From Spartinivicinus poritis (GTDB lineage Bacteria > Pseudomonadota > Gammaproteobacteria > Pseudomonadales > Zooshikellaceae): a DNA stretch of 64,000 bases. Below the pieces are notes generated by a model. That model was not told where the DNA came from and ran no database searches. It saw only the letters and a list, made by a program, of their open reading frames with translations. The stretch covers positions 1 to 64,000 of the forward strand of contig NZ_JAPMOU010000012.1 in assembly GCF_028858535.1 (NCBI RefSeq). The letters run 5' to 3'. This document shows positions 55,501 through 63,637 of this stretch, piece after piece (within the stretch, counting starts at the first letter, position 1; the number at the start of each line of letters is the position of its first letter). The position numbers and the translations under genes were made by a program.

Positions 55501-58500
55501 GTGCCGTCTCCCCAAATCATCAAGCTTGGAGCAGTTTTGGCATAACCTGGCAATGGGCAATGACCTGATCGCAAGCCATACCGAACGTTGGAATAGTGAT
55601 AGCATTTTAAGCAACAACAAAGACGACCCCGAAAAAACCTATACCACACATGCCGGCTACCTTGATGATGTTGCTGGCTTTGACGCTGAATTTTTCAAAA
55701 TAACAGCAGATGAAGCGATAACCTTGGATCCACAACAGCGGATCATGCTGGAACTCACCCAAGAGCTATTTGAACGGGCGGGATTCACACCTCAAGCGCT
55801 TTCAGGTAGTTGCACTGGCGTTTTTATTGGCGCTAAGGATAACCACTATGCTCGCAATGGTTACCAGTTTGTGCCTGATAGTGCCCGTCAGCACATCGTA
55901 GTCAGTAATATCAGCAATATGATTGCTGCCAGGGTAGCCGATTTTTATAACTTGAAAGGCCAAGCCAGCGCTATTGATACGGCGTGTTCCTCTTCATTAG
56001 TGGCTGTCCATGAGGCTTGCCAGCGGATTCAGTCTGGAGAAATCGAGATGGCCGTCGCGGGTGGGATTTATATTATGGTTGACTCTTTTGCCCATGTTGC
56101 TTTCAGCCGGGCAAAAGTGTTAGCCGAAGATGGCAAAAGCTACGTTTTTGATCAACGCGCCAAGGGATTTGTCTTGGGTGAAGGGGCAGGGCTGGTACTG
56201 CTTAAGGATTACGACCAGGCACTTAGCGACGGCGATCAAATTCTGGGGACCATTTTGGGCTCGGCGGTGAATAATGATGGCCGAACCATGGGGCTGACGG
56301 TACCTAGCCAGCAAGGGCAAAAAGACGTTATTCAGGCAGCATTGGATAAAAGCCAGGTGAGCCCAGAATCCATCACTTATCTGGAAGCTCATGGTACTGG
56401 CACGTTGTTAGGGGACCCGATCGAAATTAAAGCGGTAACGGAGGTGTATCGACAGTACACCCAGGAGATAGGTTACTGTGCCACTGGTTCGGTAAAGTCT
56501 AACCTGGGCCATACTATGACTGCAGCGGGTATTACTGGGCTGATTAAAATAATATTGTCCATGCAACACCGTCAAATACCGGCTACGTTGCACTGCGAAC
56601 AACCCCACCCTCGTTTTGGTTTTGAGGTATCACCCTTTTATCCCAACTTAGCGCTAACGCCTTGGGAAGGAAAAAACGGGGTGAGGCGTGCGGCCATTTC
56701 ATCCTTTGGCTTTGGTGGCACCAATTGCCATATGATTTTGGAAGAAGCGCCAAGTCATCAAACAGTGACCCGTCAGCCTTTACCATTGACACCGTTTCAG
56801 CGAAAGCACTATTGGTTAGGCGATCGTGTCGAAACTACTTCAGTGCAGTCAGTAGCAATACCTGATACGGCGGTGAAAAAAGAAGCTCCCTTGGCTCAGA
56901 CAAGTGCGAGTGACAGCGGGGAGTTGGTTGAAGCCATTCAAGTGTTGTTGCAAGCTGCCTTGGCACCGTTATTAAACGTGGAAAAGCATCAGGTCCCTTT
57001 GGATAAAAATTTCATGGAAATGGGGCTGGAATCCAATGCCATGATTGAGACTGTTAAAGACTTGGAGCAGAATTTCGGCATAGCGCTTTTTCCAACGCTG
57101 TTTTTTGAATACGAAAATATACCGGCACTGAGTGCCTATTTTAGTGAAGTACATCAGGCGCCGTTTTTAGCTTATTTAGCCAGAGAAAAAGCTCACTCCG
57201 GTCAACAGCGAGTGAAGTATGTAGAGCCAACTGCACCACCGCAAGCCCTCGAAAAGCCTGAAGCGAACCAACAAGCGATGCCGTTAGCATCAGTGGTTGA
57301 GCCAACAACGTCTGATATAGCGATTATTGCTCTCTCCGGGCGCTATCCCCAGGCAAACAATATCGAGGAATATTGGCACAATTTACGTGAAGGCAAAGAT
57401 TGTATTACTGAAATTCCCAAGGAGCGTTGGGATCACAGCCAGTATTTTGATAAAGATAAAAACAAAGCAGATACAAGTTATAGCAAGTGGGGTGGTTTTA
57501 TTGACGGGGTGGATCAGTTTGATCCGCTGTTTTTTAATATTTCTCCCAGTGAAGCCAAGTTGCTCAACCCCAATGAGCGGCTCTTTTTGGAAACCACTTG
57601 GAATCTCCTAGAAACGGCTGGGTATACCAAATCCATGCTGCAAGAGCGGCATCAGGGCCATATCGGCGTGTTTGTAGGAGCCATGTATCAGCAGTACGGC
57701 AATACGGGTTCTTTTTATGCCACTATTGCTAACCGTGTTTCCCACTTCTTTGGCTTTCAGGGCCCCAGTATTGCTATTGATACGATGTGCTCTTCTTCGA
57801 CGATTGCAATACACATGGCGTGCGAAAGCTTAATCAAGGGTGAATGCCAGCTTGCCATTGCCGGTGGAGTCAACCTTTCATTAACACCAGAGAAGTACAT
57901 CACTTTAAGCCGATTTCATATGGTTGGTAGTGGCCCTGACAGTAGAAGCTTTGGCGATGGTGATGGTTATCTTCCCTGTGAGGCTGTGGGAGCGGTACTG
58001 CTGAAGCCACTTGCTGCAGCCATTGAAAACCAAGATACGGTGTTAGCTGTAATAAAGTCTTCAGCCACCAATCATGGCGGGTATACCCAGGGATTAACCG
58101 TTCCCAGCCCCGGCGCACAAGCACAACTGATTGAGGATAACTTTACTAAGTCGGGCATTGACCCTAGAACCATCAGTTACGTTGAATCAGCAGCTAATGG
58201 GTCATCCTTGGGTGATCCTATTGAATTGAGTGCACTCAATAAAGCTTTTCGACAATTTACAGCAGATCAGCATTTTTGCGCGATTGGTTCAGTTAAATCC
58301 AATATTGGCCATGCGGAAGCGGCCTCTGGAATTTCACAGCTGACAAAAGTAGTGCTACAGCTACAGCATCAGCAATTAGTCCCCTCAATTAAAGCAACCC
58401 CTTTAAACCCGAGTGTCAGCTTTGATAACTCACCTTTTTATCTACAGCAGGAAACAAGGGAGTGGCAACAGCCGGTTTTGGCAATTGATGGTGAAAAACA

Positions 58501-61500
58501 CACATTGCCACGCCGGGCGACCATTAGCTCTTTTGGTGCCACTGGATCAAATGCGCATCTGATTATTGAAGAATACTTGGCGGCAGAGCCAGCAAGGGAA
58601 AAATTAACCCATAGGGAAGTGACGCAACAGATTATTGTCCTTTCAGCGAAAAACCACGAGCGTTTGCAAGAGATGGTGAAAAACCTTTACAACCATCTTC
58701 AAGCTCAGTTGAGCAATGACCAGCTACCTGGATTTGTAACTGATTCAGCTAGTTTGGGGGACCTCGCCTATACACTACAAGTCGGGCGTGAGGCGATGAG
58801 TTACCGGCTAGCGATAGTGGTATCAACTCAGCAGGAACTGAGTCAAGCATTGCAGGACTGTCTGCAAGCGGGGCTCAGCCTGTCCTCTGACTTTCCGCCT
58901 GCTAATTTTTTATTCCCTACGTTTATTGGTAGTGCTGAAGCAACCCCGGCCAATGTGAAAGCATTATTTGCTGGTAAAACGGCAGATCTCATGTTGCAGT
59001 CGCTGTTGGCAGAAAACAACCTGGAAAAATTAGCGTTGTTTTGGGTTCAAGGCGGGCAGCTCCCCTGGGAGAGTCTTCATCAGGGGAGCGCTGTTCGCCG
59101 AGTGGCACTACCGACCTATCCATTTGAAAGACAGCGCTACTGGGTAGAAGCGGGCGGTTCATCAACGAGTGATATCACCTCGATACCTGAAGTGACGCCT
59201 ATTCAGCCATTGTTGACGGGATTTATACCTTCTGACCAGAAGTTGCTGCAGGATCACCTAACCGGCATTGTTTCAGCTGTTATGCAAATTCCTATAGAGC
59301 AGATCAACCCTAATACACCCTTGCCAGCCCTTGGTTTCGACTCGATGCTTGCGGTGCAGATGTCTTATAGTTTGCAGGAAACGTTAGATATCACCATAAC
59401 TCATCGCGAGTTGCTAGAACATACATCAATTGCTGCTATCACCCAGTTACTATTAGCTAAAAGGGCAGAACGGGAAACCCAGAATGCTGGGGCGGTTGAA
59501 GATCATGATCAGGTCACACCCTTTAACAGTGAAGCAAATGAAGCAATAGTCACCCAGTCACATGGGCTTTCCGAAGGGCAAAAAGGCTTGTGGTTATTGC
59601 AGCAGCTTAACCCGGAGATGAGCGCCTATAACATACCCATTGCATTGACAATACACGATAAGCTTTGTATTGAGAGTTTAAAAAAAGCATGCCAATGGGT
59701 GCTGAAACAGCATCCAATTCTTCAAGCCTCCTTTATGGCCGATGCTGACGGTCAACCATACCAAGTTATTCACCCAGAAAAACCGTTGTTTTTTAAACAA
59801 ACATCTCTTGAGCAAACCTCCGCAGCCGATTTGACTGATGAGGAAATTCTGTCACGGGTTAAGGCCCGATTTAAGCAGCCATTTGATCTTAACGGTGATG
59901 CGCTGATGCGCGTTGATCTGTTTATCATTGCACCGGCAAAAGCGATTTTATTGATCACTGTCCATCATATTGTGATCGACGGCACTGCTGTATTGACATT
60001 AATCGAAGACATCTTATCGGCTTATGCGCTTTTCCGGCAGGGCCAAAAGCCTGCTTTATCAGCGCATGACAAACCGTTGTATTTTGATTTTATTGATGAG
60101 GAACAAAAATGGCTGGCAGGTGCAGCGGGTAAAGCCAATCTGGCCTATTGGCAGCAGCAATTGACAGGGGAACTGCCGGTTTTGAAGCTTCCTCTAGATA
60201 AGCCTAGAGCGGCGCGACAAACCTATACCGGGGCTACTTATTTAGTCGAGCTTCCTGCCCTGTTAACGGGTCAACTGCGTCAATTGGCGAAAGCGAAACA
60301 AACCAGTTTGTTTGTTGTGCTATTGGCTGTTTATAAAACCCTCTTGCATCGATATACCGCACAAACGGATGTTATTGTTGGTATACCCACTGCCGGGCGT
60401 TATGAGCGACGCTTTGAAAAAGCGGTTGGTTATTTTGTCAATTTGTTGCCTATTCGTAGTCACTTGGATGGTAGCCACTCATTTTCAGAGTATCTGGAGA
60501 CTCTCAAGTTTATTGTGGCTGATGCTATGGATCATGCCCGTTATCCTTTCCCAGCCTTGGTCTCAAACCTGAATATGCAACGGCCGGACAATCATGCTCC
60601 AGTTTTTCAGACCACCTTTGTGCTGCAAAGCTTCTTATCATTGCAAGCACAGGATACCTTGACGGAAGCTTATCCCAATATCTCGCTATATTCAGAGCTG
60701 CATCAGGAAGGTGAAGATGATCTAGGACTTGAGGTGATTGAACACCGAAAAACATTATCATTGCAGTTGTCGTACAACCCAGACCTGTTTGAAGCAGAAA
60801 CTATCGAAAGGTTAGCGGCGCATTATCAACAGTTAGCCCTGGCTGTTTGTGAAAACAGTCATCAACTGTTGGCTCACTATGAGTGGTTAACCAGCGCTGA
60901 ACGAAACAAATTGCTGGTGGAGTGGAATAACACGAAAAGGGATTATCCTCGGGATCAGTGCATTCATTCCCTAGTGGAAGTGCAGGTGGGTAAAACCCCT
61001 GAAGCCATTGCTGTGGTATTTGGCAGTCAGCAATTCACCTATAAAGCGCTGGATAGCAAAGCCAACCAATTGGCCTCCTACCTCCAACAACAGGGGGTTA
61101 AGCCAGATAGTTTAGTGGGGATCTGCATGGAGCGATCCCTGGAAATGGTAATCGCTATCTTAGGTATTTTAAAGGCCGGCGGGGCTTACTTGCCGATCGA
61201 CCCTGAATACCCCTCACAGCGAATCCGCTATATGTTGGAGGATAGTCAGGTTGCGCTGTTGCTGGTGCAGGATCAGTTTTCTCAACGTATCAAAGACCTT
61301 GGTAGCCAACAGACGTCGGTGTTGGCGTTGGACACCCAGTGGCCACTGATCCAAGCACAGCACAGCAAAATCCAACAAAATGTCTGTCCAGAACACTTGG
61401 CCTATGTGATTTATACCTCGGGCAGTACCGGCAACCCAAAAGGGGTGATGGTAGAGCACCGTGCTATCTGCAATCGCCTGGTATGGATGCAAAATCAGTA

Positions 61501-63637
61501 TGGGCTAACGGCTGAGGACAGGGTATTACAGAAAACCCCTTATAGCTTTGATGTATCAGTATGGGAGTTCCTGTGGCCGTTGATGACGGGGGCAAGGCTA
61601 GTTGTTGCACAACCCCAGGAGCATAAAAACCCCCAGTATTTGGCAAACATCATCAAACAGGAAAGCATCACCACCCTGCATTTTGTCCCCTCCATGTTGC
61701 GCGTCTTTTTGGAGGAGGCAACCCTGTCTACCGAGGATATGGCATTAAAACGCATCTTTTGCAGTGGCGAAGCGTTAGCGCGGGATATTATGGAGGACTG
61801 CCTGGAGTGGATGGGCTGTGAACTACATAATCTCTATGGTCCCACCGAAGCGGCGGTGGATGTTACCTATTGGGCCTGTCAAACAGCCTATTCTAATGGT
61901 GTTTCTATTGGTCGTCCCATTAGCAATACGCAAATTTATCTTTTGGATGGCCAGTTAAAACCCTGTCCTATTGGGGTGCCTGGACAGCTGTTCATTGCCG
62001 GTGAAGGGCTGGCCAGAGGCTATCTCAACTTGCCTTCATTAACCCAAGAAAAGTTTATTGAAAACCCGTTTAACGGCACTAGTCGAATGTATGCAACTGG
62101 CGATTTAGCCCGCTGGCTTCCTGATGGAAATATCGAGTATCTTGGGCGTATCGATGATCAAGTGAAGATCCGCGGATTTCGGGTTGAGTGTGCGGAAATT
62201 GAGGCCGTGATTAATCAGCAAGCTGGAGTCGATGCAGCTGTTGTGGTAGCAAAAAGCATCAATGGCAGCACCCAATTAGTTGCTTACTATACGTTAAAAC
62301 CCTCTGCTAACAGCTCACAGGCTGTGCCTGATGAAGCCGCTTTAAGGCGGGCTACCAAAGCGAGACTAGCGGCTTATATGGTCCCTGCCGTTTTTATTCG
62401 ATTGGATACGCTGCCGCTATCTGCCAATGGCAAAGCTAACCGTAAAGTGCTGAAACAACGGGAGGTAACACTGGCTAGTAAGCGGCGGTATCTACCACCC
62501 AGTACCGAAACAGCACGTCAGTTGGCTCAGCTGTGGTGTGATATGTTAGCGCTGGAAAAAGTGGGTATGGCAGATGATTTTTTTGAGCTGGGAGGGCACT
62601 CGCTTTTAGCCGTGCGAATGATTGCGCGGATCAACCAGCAATTTGGGCTAGCGCTGCCATTATCAGTGATGCTTGAATGCAAAACCCTGGCTGAAATGAC
62701 CCGGTTAATCACCCGCTCATTGGAAAGTCCATCAGCTGAAAAGCAGCAGCCTTATCAGTATCTAGTGCCTATTCAGCCAGCGGGTCAACAGGCGCCACTG
62801 TACTTGGTACACGGGGCTGGAGGAAATAGTTTTGCCTTTATTCCTTTAAGCCAAAGGCTTGGCAATGAGCAACCGTTGTTTGCCTTCCAACCGCCTGGCA
62901 GTTACGGCGAACAGCCACCACTGAAAACGGTAGAAGCACTGGCCAGTTTTTATGTGGACCAATTATTAGCCCACTCAGACCAGGCCCAGTTTATGCTAGG
63001 TGGCTGGAGCATGGGAGGTGTTATTGCTTATGAAATGGCGTGCCAGCTTCAGGCAAAAGGTAAGTCAGTGAAGCGATTGGTGCTGATCGATAGCTACCTT
63101 CAAGCGCATATTGAACTGCTGACACAACAGGCCACGTCAGACGCTATATCGGCAAGTTTATTGGATGCCCAGGAGCGTTTATCTGACCTGTCTGTTTTCA
63201 CTCACCTAGTTAAAGAACTGAATCCCAATATTACGGACGAGGCTTTACGAACATTTGCCAGTCGCCATCAGGGCAAAAACCAACAGGCATTGATTGCTGC
63301 TTTGGGGGAGGATGCTTTGCTAAATGCTTGGGTGGGTGACGTGGGCCTTGACAGAATACAGCAGTTGCTTGATATCAACCTGGCGAACTTGAATGCGCTT
63401 AAGCATTACCAGGCTAAGCAAATGTTTTCTGGTGAGGCTTGGGTTTTTCAAGCGGCTGGGGAAAAGTATTTTCCTGCCATCGAGCAAACCCATCGGGCTG
63501 TTTGGAATAAATACCTTGAGCCGTCGCAGTCCCGCTTTATCCCTATCCAAGGCTCCCATTACACGATGATCCAAGAGCCTGCAGTGAAAGCAATGGCCGT
63601 TATTTTTGAAAAGGAAGTGTGTTCACATGCTCTCTAG
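49589..63637 (+). CDS. PKS-NRPS terminal synthase: DH-ACP / KS-DH-KR-ACP / KS-ACP / KS0-ACP / C-A(Ser)-PCP-TE
   Basis: A 4682-aa final synthase. I start it at ATG 49589, which follows AAGGG, not at ATG 49535, whose extra residues look non-homologous. Domains: DH (10-291; DHRVHGVRIVPG, HPAFLDG), ACP (346-421), completing the KS9 module; KS10 (469-894, intact), DH (1078-1371; DHRVQGTKVLPG, LLDAALQ), KR (1401-1791; RD-type), ACP (1834-1911); KS11 (1961-2388, intact), ACP (2444-2524; GLESN, Asp to Glu before Ser is unusual); KS12 (2574-2999; HGTGT replaced, Ala2868, so KS0), ACP (3218-3293); condensation domain (3325-3768; HHIVIDG); A (3781-4288; code DVWHFSLVDK, read as serine); PCP (4305-4378; GGHSLLA); type I thioesterase (4389-4681; Ser4474 in GWSMGG, late GSHYTM His). 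The TE marks the end of the line. The next gene overlaps its last 11 bases. Confidence 0.93.
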   Translation: MSMPESFTIENRITHNNWIVRDHRVHGVRIVPGVTFLDIIHRLVKEELALDHITLKNVLFHQPLATSERFDRVFFTRFTPAANNAWQVDISSQKIKGETVVSPTREKHLSCILVPVLSDDVAEPPFAIQAFIDNADAQWDMDDVYGLARSVDISHRAFMKTQGRIYQKGNEELMALHLGDLAESVREKFIAHPAFLDGSTLSGASFLLSGKNTGLFEDGTPYIPFTIKRFYLTKNLPATIYVYTCERSTHPEGQQGSVDLLERDITLYNQQGERLAHFAGLTLKRIRQPAFIERLVDESKAIHPAAPVSEASPASTVDVAKPATRTPTAELAVQVSSGLTTPRSLLSVIEGYLKDCIATILKKTVSELDSEVGFYDLGLDSTQLLELTHQLEQFCRREFYPTLLFEYQTIKALADYLAENDPHSFEPLRSSTTADTSANPTVPPGPEKSKRQQTVSVRPDQPEAGDSVQEPIAIIGLAGRYPEADDLAAFWQVVEEGKNCIREIPADRWNIDDWYADRQAFNPDAPHTISRWGGFIPDADKFDPLFFAISPREAEVLDPQLRLLLQTAWHTLEDAGYQPRKLKQQRLGVYVGVMNDDYTWVTAEYLAHTGKYEGVGSYANELANRISYYLDASGPSLAVETACSSSLTAIHLARQALLTGECDVALAGGVNVNAHRSKYFMLSQMGIVSPDPVERTFDEQANGYIPGEGVGLVMMKHLSQAQADGDHIYGVIKGSAINHSGQGAGRYIPNLHALSAVSQSALAQAGLPASAIDYIETHGTGTKLGDPIEVQALTKLFGTQHPSGQCALGSKANIGHLESASGICSLTKVLLAMQQHKIPVCANVEQENAALRLSHTPFYIPKTSQAWNKPTSEKVAGVHAFGVGGSNSFMVIQGVDTQETVWQSEPVLFVLSAKTQPALQRYIQQFVDYLQQAPAAIHLGNLAYTLQVGREEMPWRLAFVTRNKEALVNQLMQHLDAKNQQAKQVGDGYYGEVEKQEPYRDLLQDDIGQAFVQTLIEHKQLDKLAALWIKGVPIDWARLYSEPMRRMSLPVYPFARQRCWLGDHSPFLPTETHSHRLLHPLVHSNVSTFDEQCFQSCFSGNEFFFQDHRVQGTKVLPGVAYLEMARVAAIQAGLPDIHSLRDIIWSQPLTVANTDLRVRITLTPEPQGAAFVVTSGDGEVHCQGRVISGSGRADSAESSPTTMAKVNIEAIKNRCQQFQSPAAIYEAFRRSGLDYGPGFQGIQSLHFSETEAIAKVALAEHGEHFGLHPGLLDAALQASIGLLANGLDNKLNNSTSGLYIPFALKQVALFDHLPSTLYSHVTYSLNTSSSATDHSGRALTDGIVKLTIQLLDEQGQVCLRLTELIGKQTILKPVAQQVARDVTSHKLIDNNQNNSEVAKREVADSDVLYAVTSWQDSSLATDQQQNSSYSPTFQHIPLSVSDSIGPSDITTLFKTQLQCIQTLLRNQVTDRQLLLFTVAEDIPEYAYAPLVALLKTARLENPKIQGRVMTISALAQPKLQQILVQEARAIQAQPDEAVQVRYLEEGRRQVKALGEVAPQAASHPENLPIRAGGVYLITGGAGGLGRLFTDWFHQVEDTQVILMGRAKTPKASLQGEYCCCDMGDAAEVKATLAAIVEKYGRIDGILHSAGVIRDSVIFNKTTEEVDAVMAPKVQGAWYLHQSLQALNLKPDFVVFFSSITGVIGNPGQADYAGANAFLDAFAHYHHYHAIQWPLWAEGGMRIDQSAETRLFQQTGMKPLVTQAGTHALSQLLLGTANSLLVCQGNSTKIRQTFQWQPAANEQPLSELLSEEALPASEESRVVSQQQAQSEQLLTQHQVEQQLIAVCVELLKVKPDDLDVDIEFSDYGVDSILMMRMLDKLEQTYGTTLSPNSIALYGTISALAGYLIEEGIATTTEPVNVAHPSDLPTKSSPSERQQTPPQWHQQATTRRREHLGKSATKSGHKIAIIGTACRLPKSSSLEQFWHNLAMGNDLIASHTERWNSDSILSNNKDDPEKTYTTHAGYLDDVAGFDAEFFKITADEAITLDPQQRIMLELTQELFERAGFTPQALSGSCTGVFIGAKDNHYARNGYQFVPDSARQHIVVSNISNMIAARVADFYNLKGQASAIDTACSSSLVAVHEACQRIQSGEIEMAVAGGIYIMVDSFAHVAFSRAKVLAEDGKSYVFDQRAKGFVLGEGAGLVLLKDYDQALSDGDQILGTILGSAVNNDGRTMGLTVPSQQGQKDVIQAALDKSQVSPESITYLEAHGTGTLLGDPIEIKAVTEVYRQYTQEIGYCATGSVKSNLGHTMTAAGITGLIKIILSMQHRQIPATLHCEQPHPRFGFEVSPFYPNLALTPWEGKNGVRRAAISSFGFGGTNCHMILEEAPSHQTVTRQPLPLTPFQRKHYWLGDRVETTSVQSVAIPDTAVKKEAPLAQTSASDSGELVEAIQVLLQAALAPLLNVEKHQVPLDKNFMEMGLESNAMIETVKDLEQNFGIALFPTLFFEYENIPALSAYFSEVHQAPFLAYLAREKAHSGQQRVKYVEPTAPPQALEKPEANQQAMPLASVVEPTTSDIAIIALSGRYPQANNIEEYWHNLREGKDCITEIPKERWDHSQYFDKDKNKADTSYSKWGGFIDGVDQFDPLFFNISPSEAKLLNPNERLFLETTWNLLETAGYTKSMLQERHQGHIGVFVGAMYQQYGNTGSFYATIANRVSHFFGFQGPSIAIDTMCSSSTIAIHMACESLIKGECQLAIAGGVNLSLTPEKYITLSRFHMVGSGPDSRSFGDGDGYLPCEAVGAVLLKPLAAAIENQDTVLAVIKSSATNHGGYTQGLTVPSPGAQAQLIEDNFTKSGIDPRTISYVESAANGSSLGDPIELSALNKAFRQFTADQHFCAIGSVKSNIGHAEAASGISQLTKVVLQLQHQQLVPSIKATPLNPSVSFDNSPFYLQQETREWQQPVLAIDGEKHTLPRRATISSFGATGSNAHLIIEEYLAAEPAREKLTHREVTQQIIVLSAKNHERLQEMVKNLYNHLQAQLSNDQLPGFVTDSASLGDLAYTLQVGREAMSYRLAIVVSTQQELSQALQDCLQAGLSLSSDFPPANFLFPTFIGSAEATPANVKALFAGKTADLMLQSLLAENNLEKLALFWVQGGQLPWESLHQGSAVRRVALPTYPFERQRYWVEAGGSSTSDITSIPEVTPIQPLLTGFIPSDQKLLQDHLTGIVSAVMQIPIEQINPNTPLPALGFDSMLAVQMSYSLQETLDITITHRELLEHTSIAAITQLLLAKRAERETQNAGAVEDHDQVTPFNSEANEAIVTQSHGLSEGQKGLWLLQQLNPEMSAYNIPIALTIHDKLCIESLKKACQWVLKQHPILQASFMADADGQPYQVIHPEKPLFFKQTSLEQTSAADLTDEEILSRVKARFKQPFDLNGDALMRVDLFIIAPAKAILLITVHHIVIDGTAVLTLIEDILSAYALFRQGQKPALSAHDKPLYFDFIDEEQKWLAGAAGKANLAYWQQQLTGELPVLKLPLDKPRAARQTYTGATYLVELPALLTGQLRQLAKAKQTSLFVVLLAVYKTLLHRYTAQTDVIVGIPTAGRYERRFEKAVGYFVNLLPIRSHLDGSHSFSEYLETLKFIVADAMDHARYPFPALVSNLNMQRPDNHAPVFQTTFVLQSFLSLQAQDTLTEAYPNISLYSELHQEGEDDLGLEVIEHRKTLSLQLSYNPDLFEAETIERLAAHYQQLALAVCENSHQLLAHYEWLTSAERNKLLVEWNNTKRDYPRDQCIHSLVEVQVGKTPEAIAVVFGSQQFTYKALDSKANQLASYLQQQGVKPDSLVGICMERSLEMVIAILGILKAGGAYLPIDPEYPSQRIRYMLEDSQVALLLVQDQFSQRIKDLGSQQTSVLALDTQWPLIQAQHSKIQQNVCPEHLAYVIYTSGSTGNPKGVMVEHRAICNRLVWMQNQYGLTAEDRVLQKTPYSFDVSVWEFLWPLMTGARLVVAQPQEHKNPQYLANIIKQESITTLHFVPSMLRVFLEEATLSTEDMALKRIFCSGEALARDIMEDCLEWMGCELHNLYGPTEAAVDVTYWACQTAYSNGVSIGRPISNTQIYLLDGQLKPCPIGVPGQLFIAGEGLARGYLNLPSLTQEKFIENPFNGTSRMYATGDLARWLPDGNIEYLGRIDDQVKIRGFRVECAEIEAVINQQAGVDAAVVVAKSINGSTQLVAYYTLKPSANSSQAVPDEAALRRATKARLAAYMVPAVFIRLDTLPLSANGKANRKVLKQREVTLASKRRYLPPSTETARQLAQLWCDMLALEKVGMADDFFELGGHSLLAVRMIARINQQFGLALPLSVMLECKTLAEMTRLITRSLESPSAEKQQPYQYLVPIQPAGQQAPLYLVHGAGGNSFAFIPLSQRLGNEQPLFAFQPPGSYGEQPPLKTVEALASFYVDQLLAHSDQAQFMLGGWSMGGVIAYEMACQLQAKGKSVKRLVLIDSYLQAHIELLTQQATSDAISASLLDAQERLSDLSVFTHLVKELNPNITDEALRTFASRHQGKNQQALIAALGEDALLNAWVGDVGLDRIQQLLDINLANLNALKHYQAKQMFSGEAWVFQAAGEKYFPAIEQTHRAVWNKYLEPSQSRFIPIQGSHYTMIQEPAVKAMAVIFEKEVCSHAL

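Noticed and set aside
15126-63637. Assignment as a lobatamide/oximidine cluster
   Set aside because: The glycine-FMO-MT start is reminiscent, but the line ends in C-A(Ser)-PCP-TE after a beta-keto module, and an HMGS cassette and glycosyltransferase are present, unlike my recollection of those benzolactone pathways.
15126-63637. Many shorter open frames on the opposite strand and in other frames inside the synthase genes
   Set aside because: They overlap continuous, motif-rich PKS/NRPS coding sequence and show no domains of their own; shadows of the real frames.
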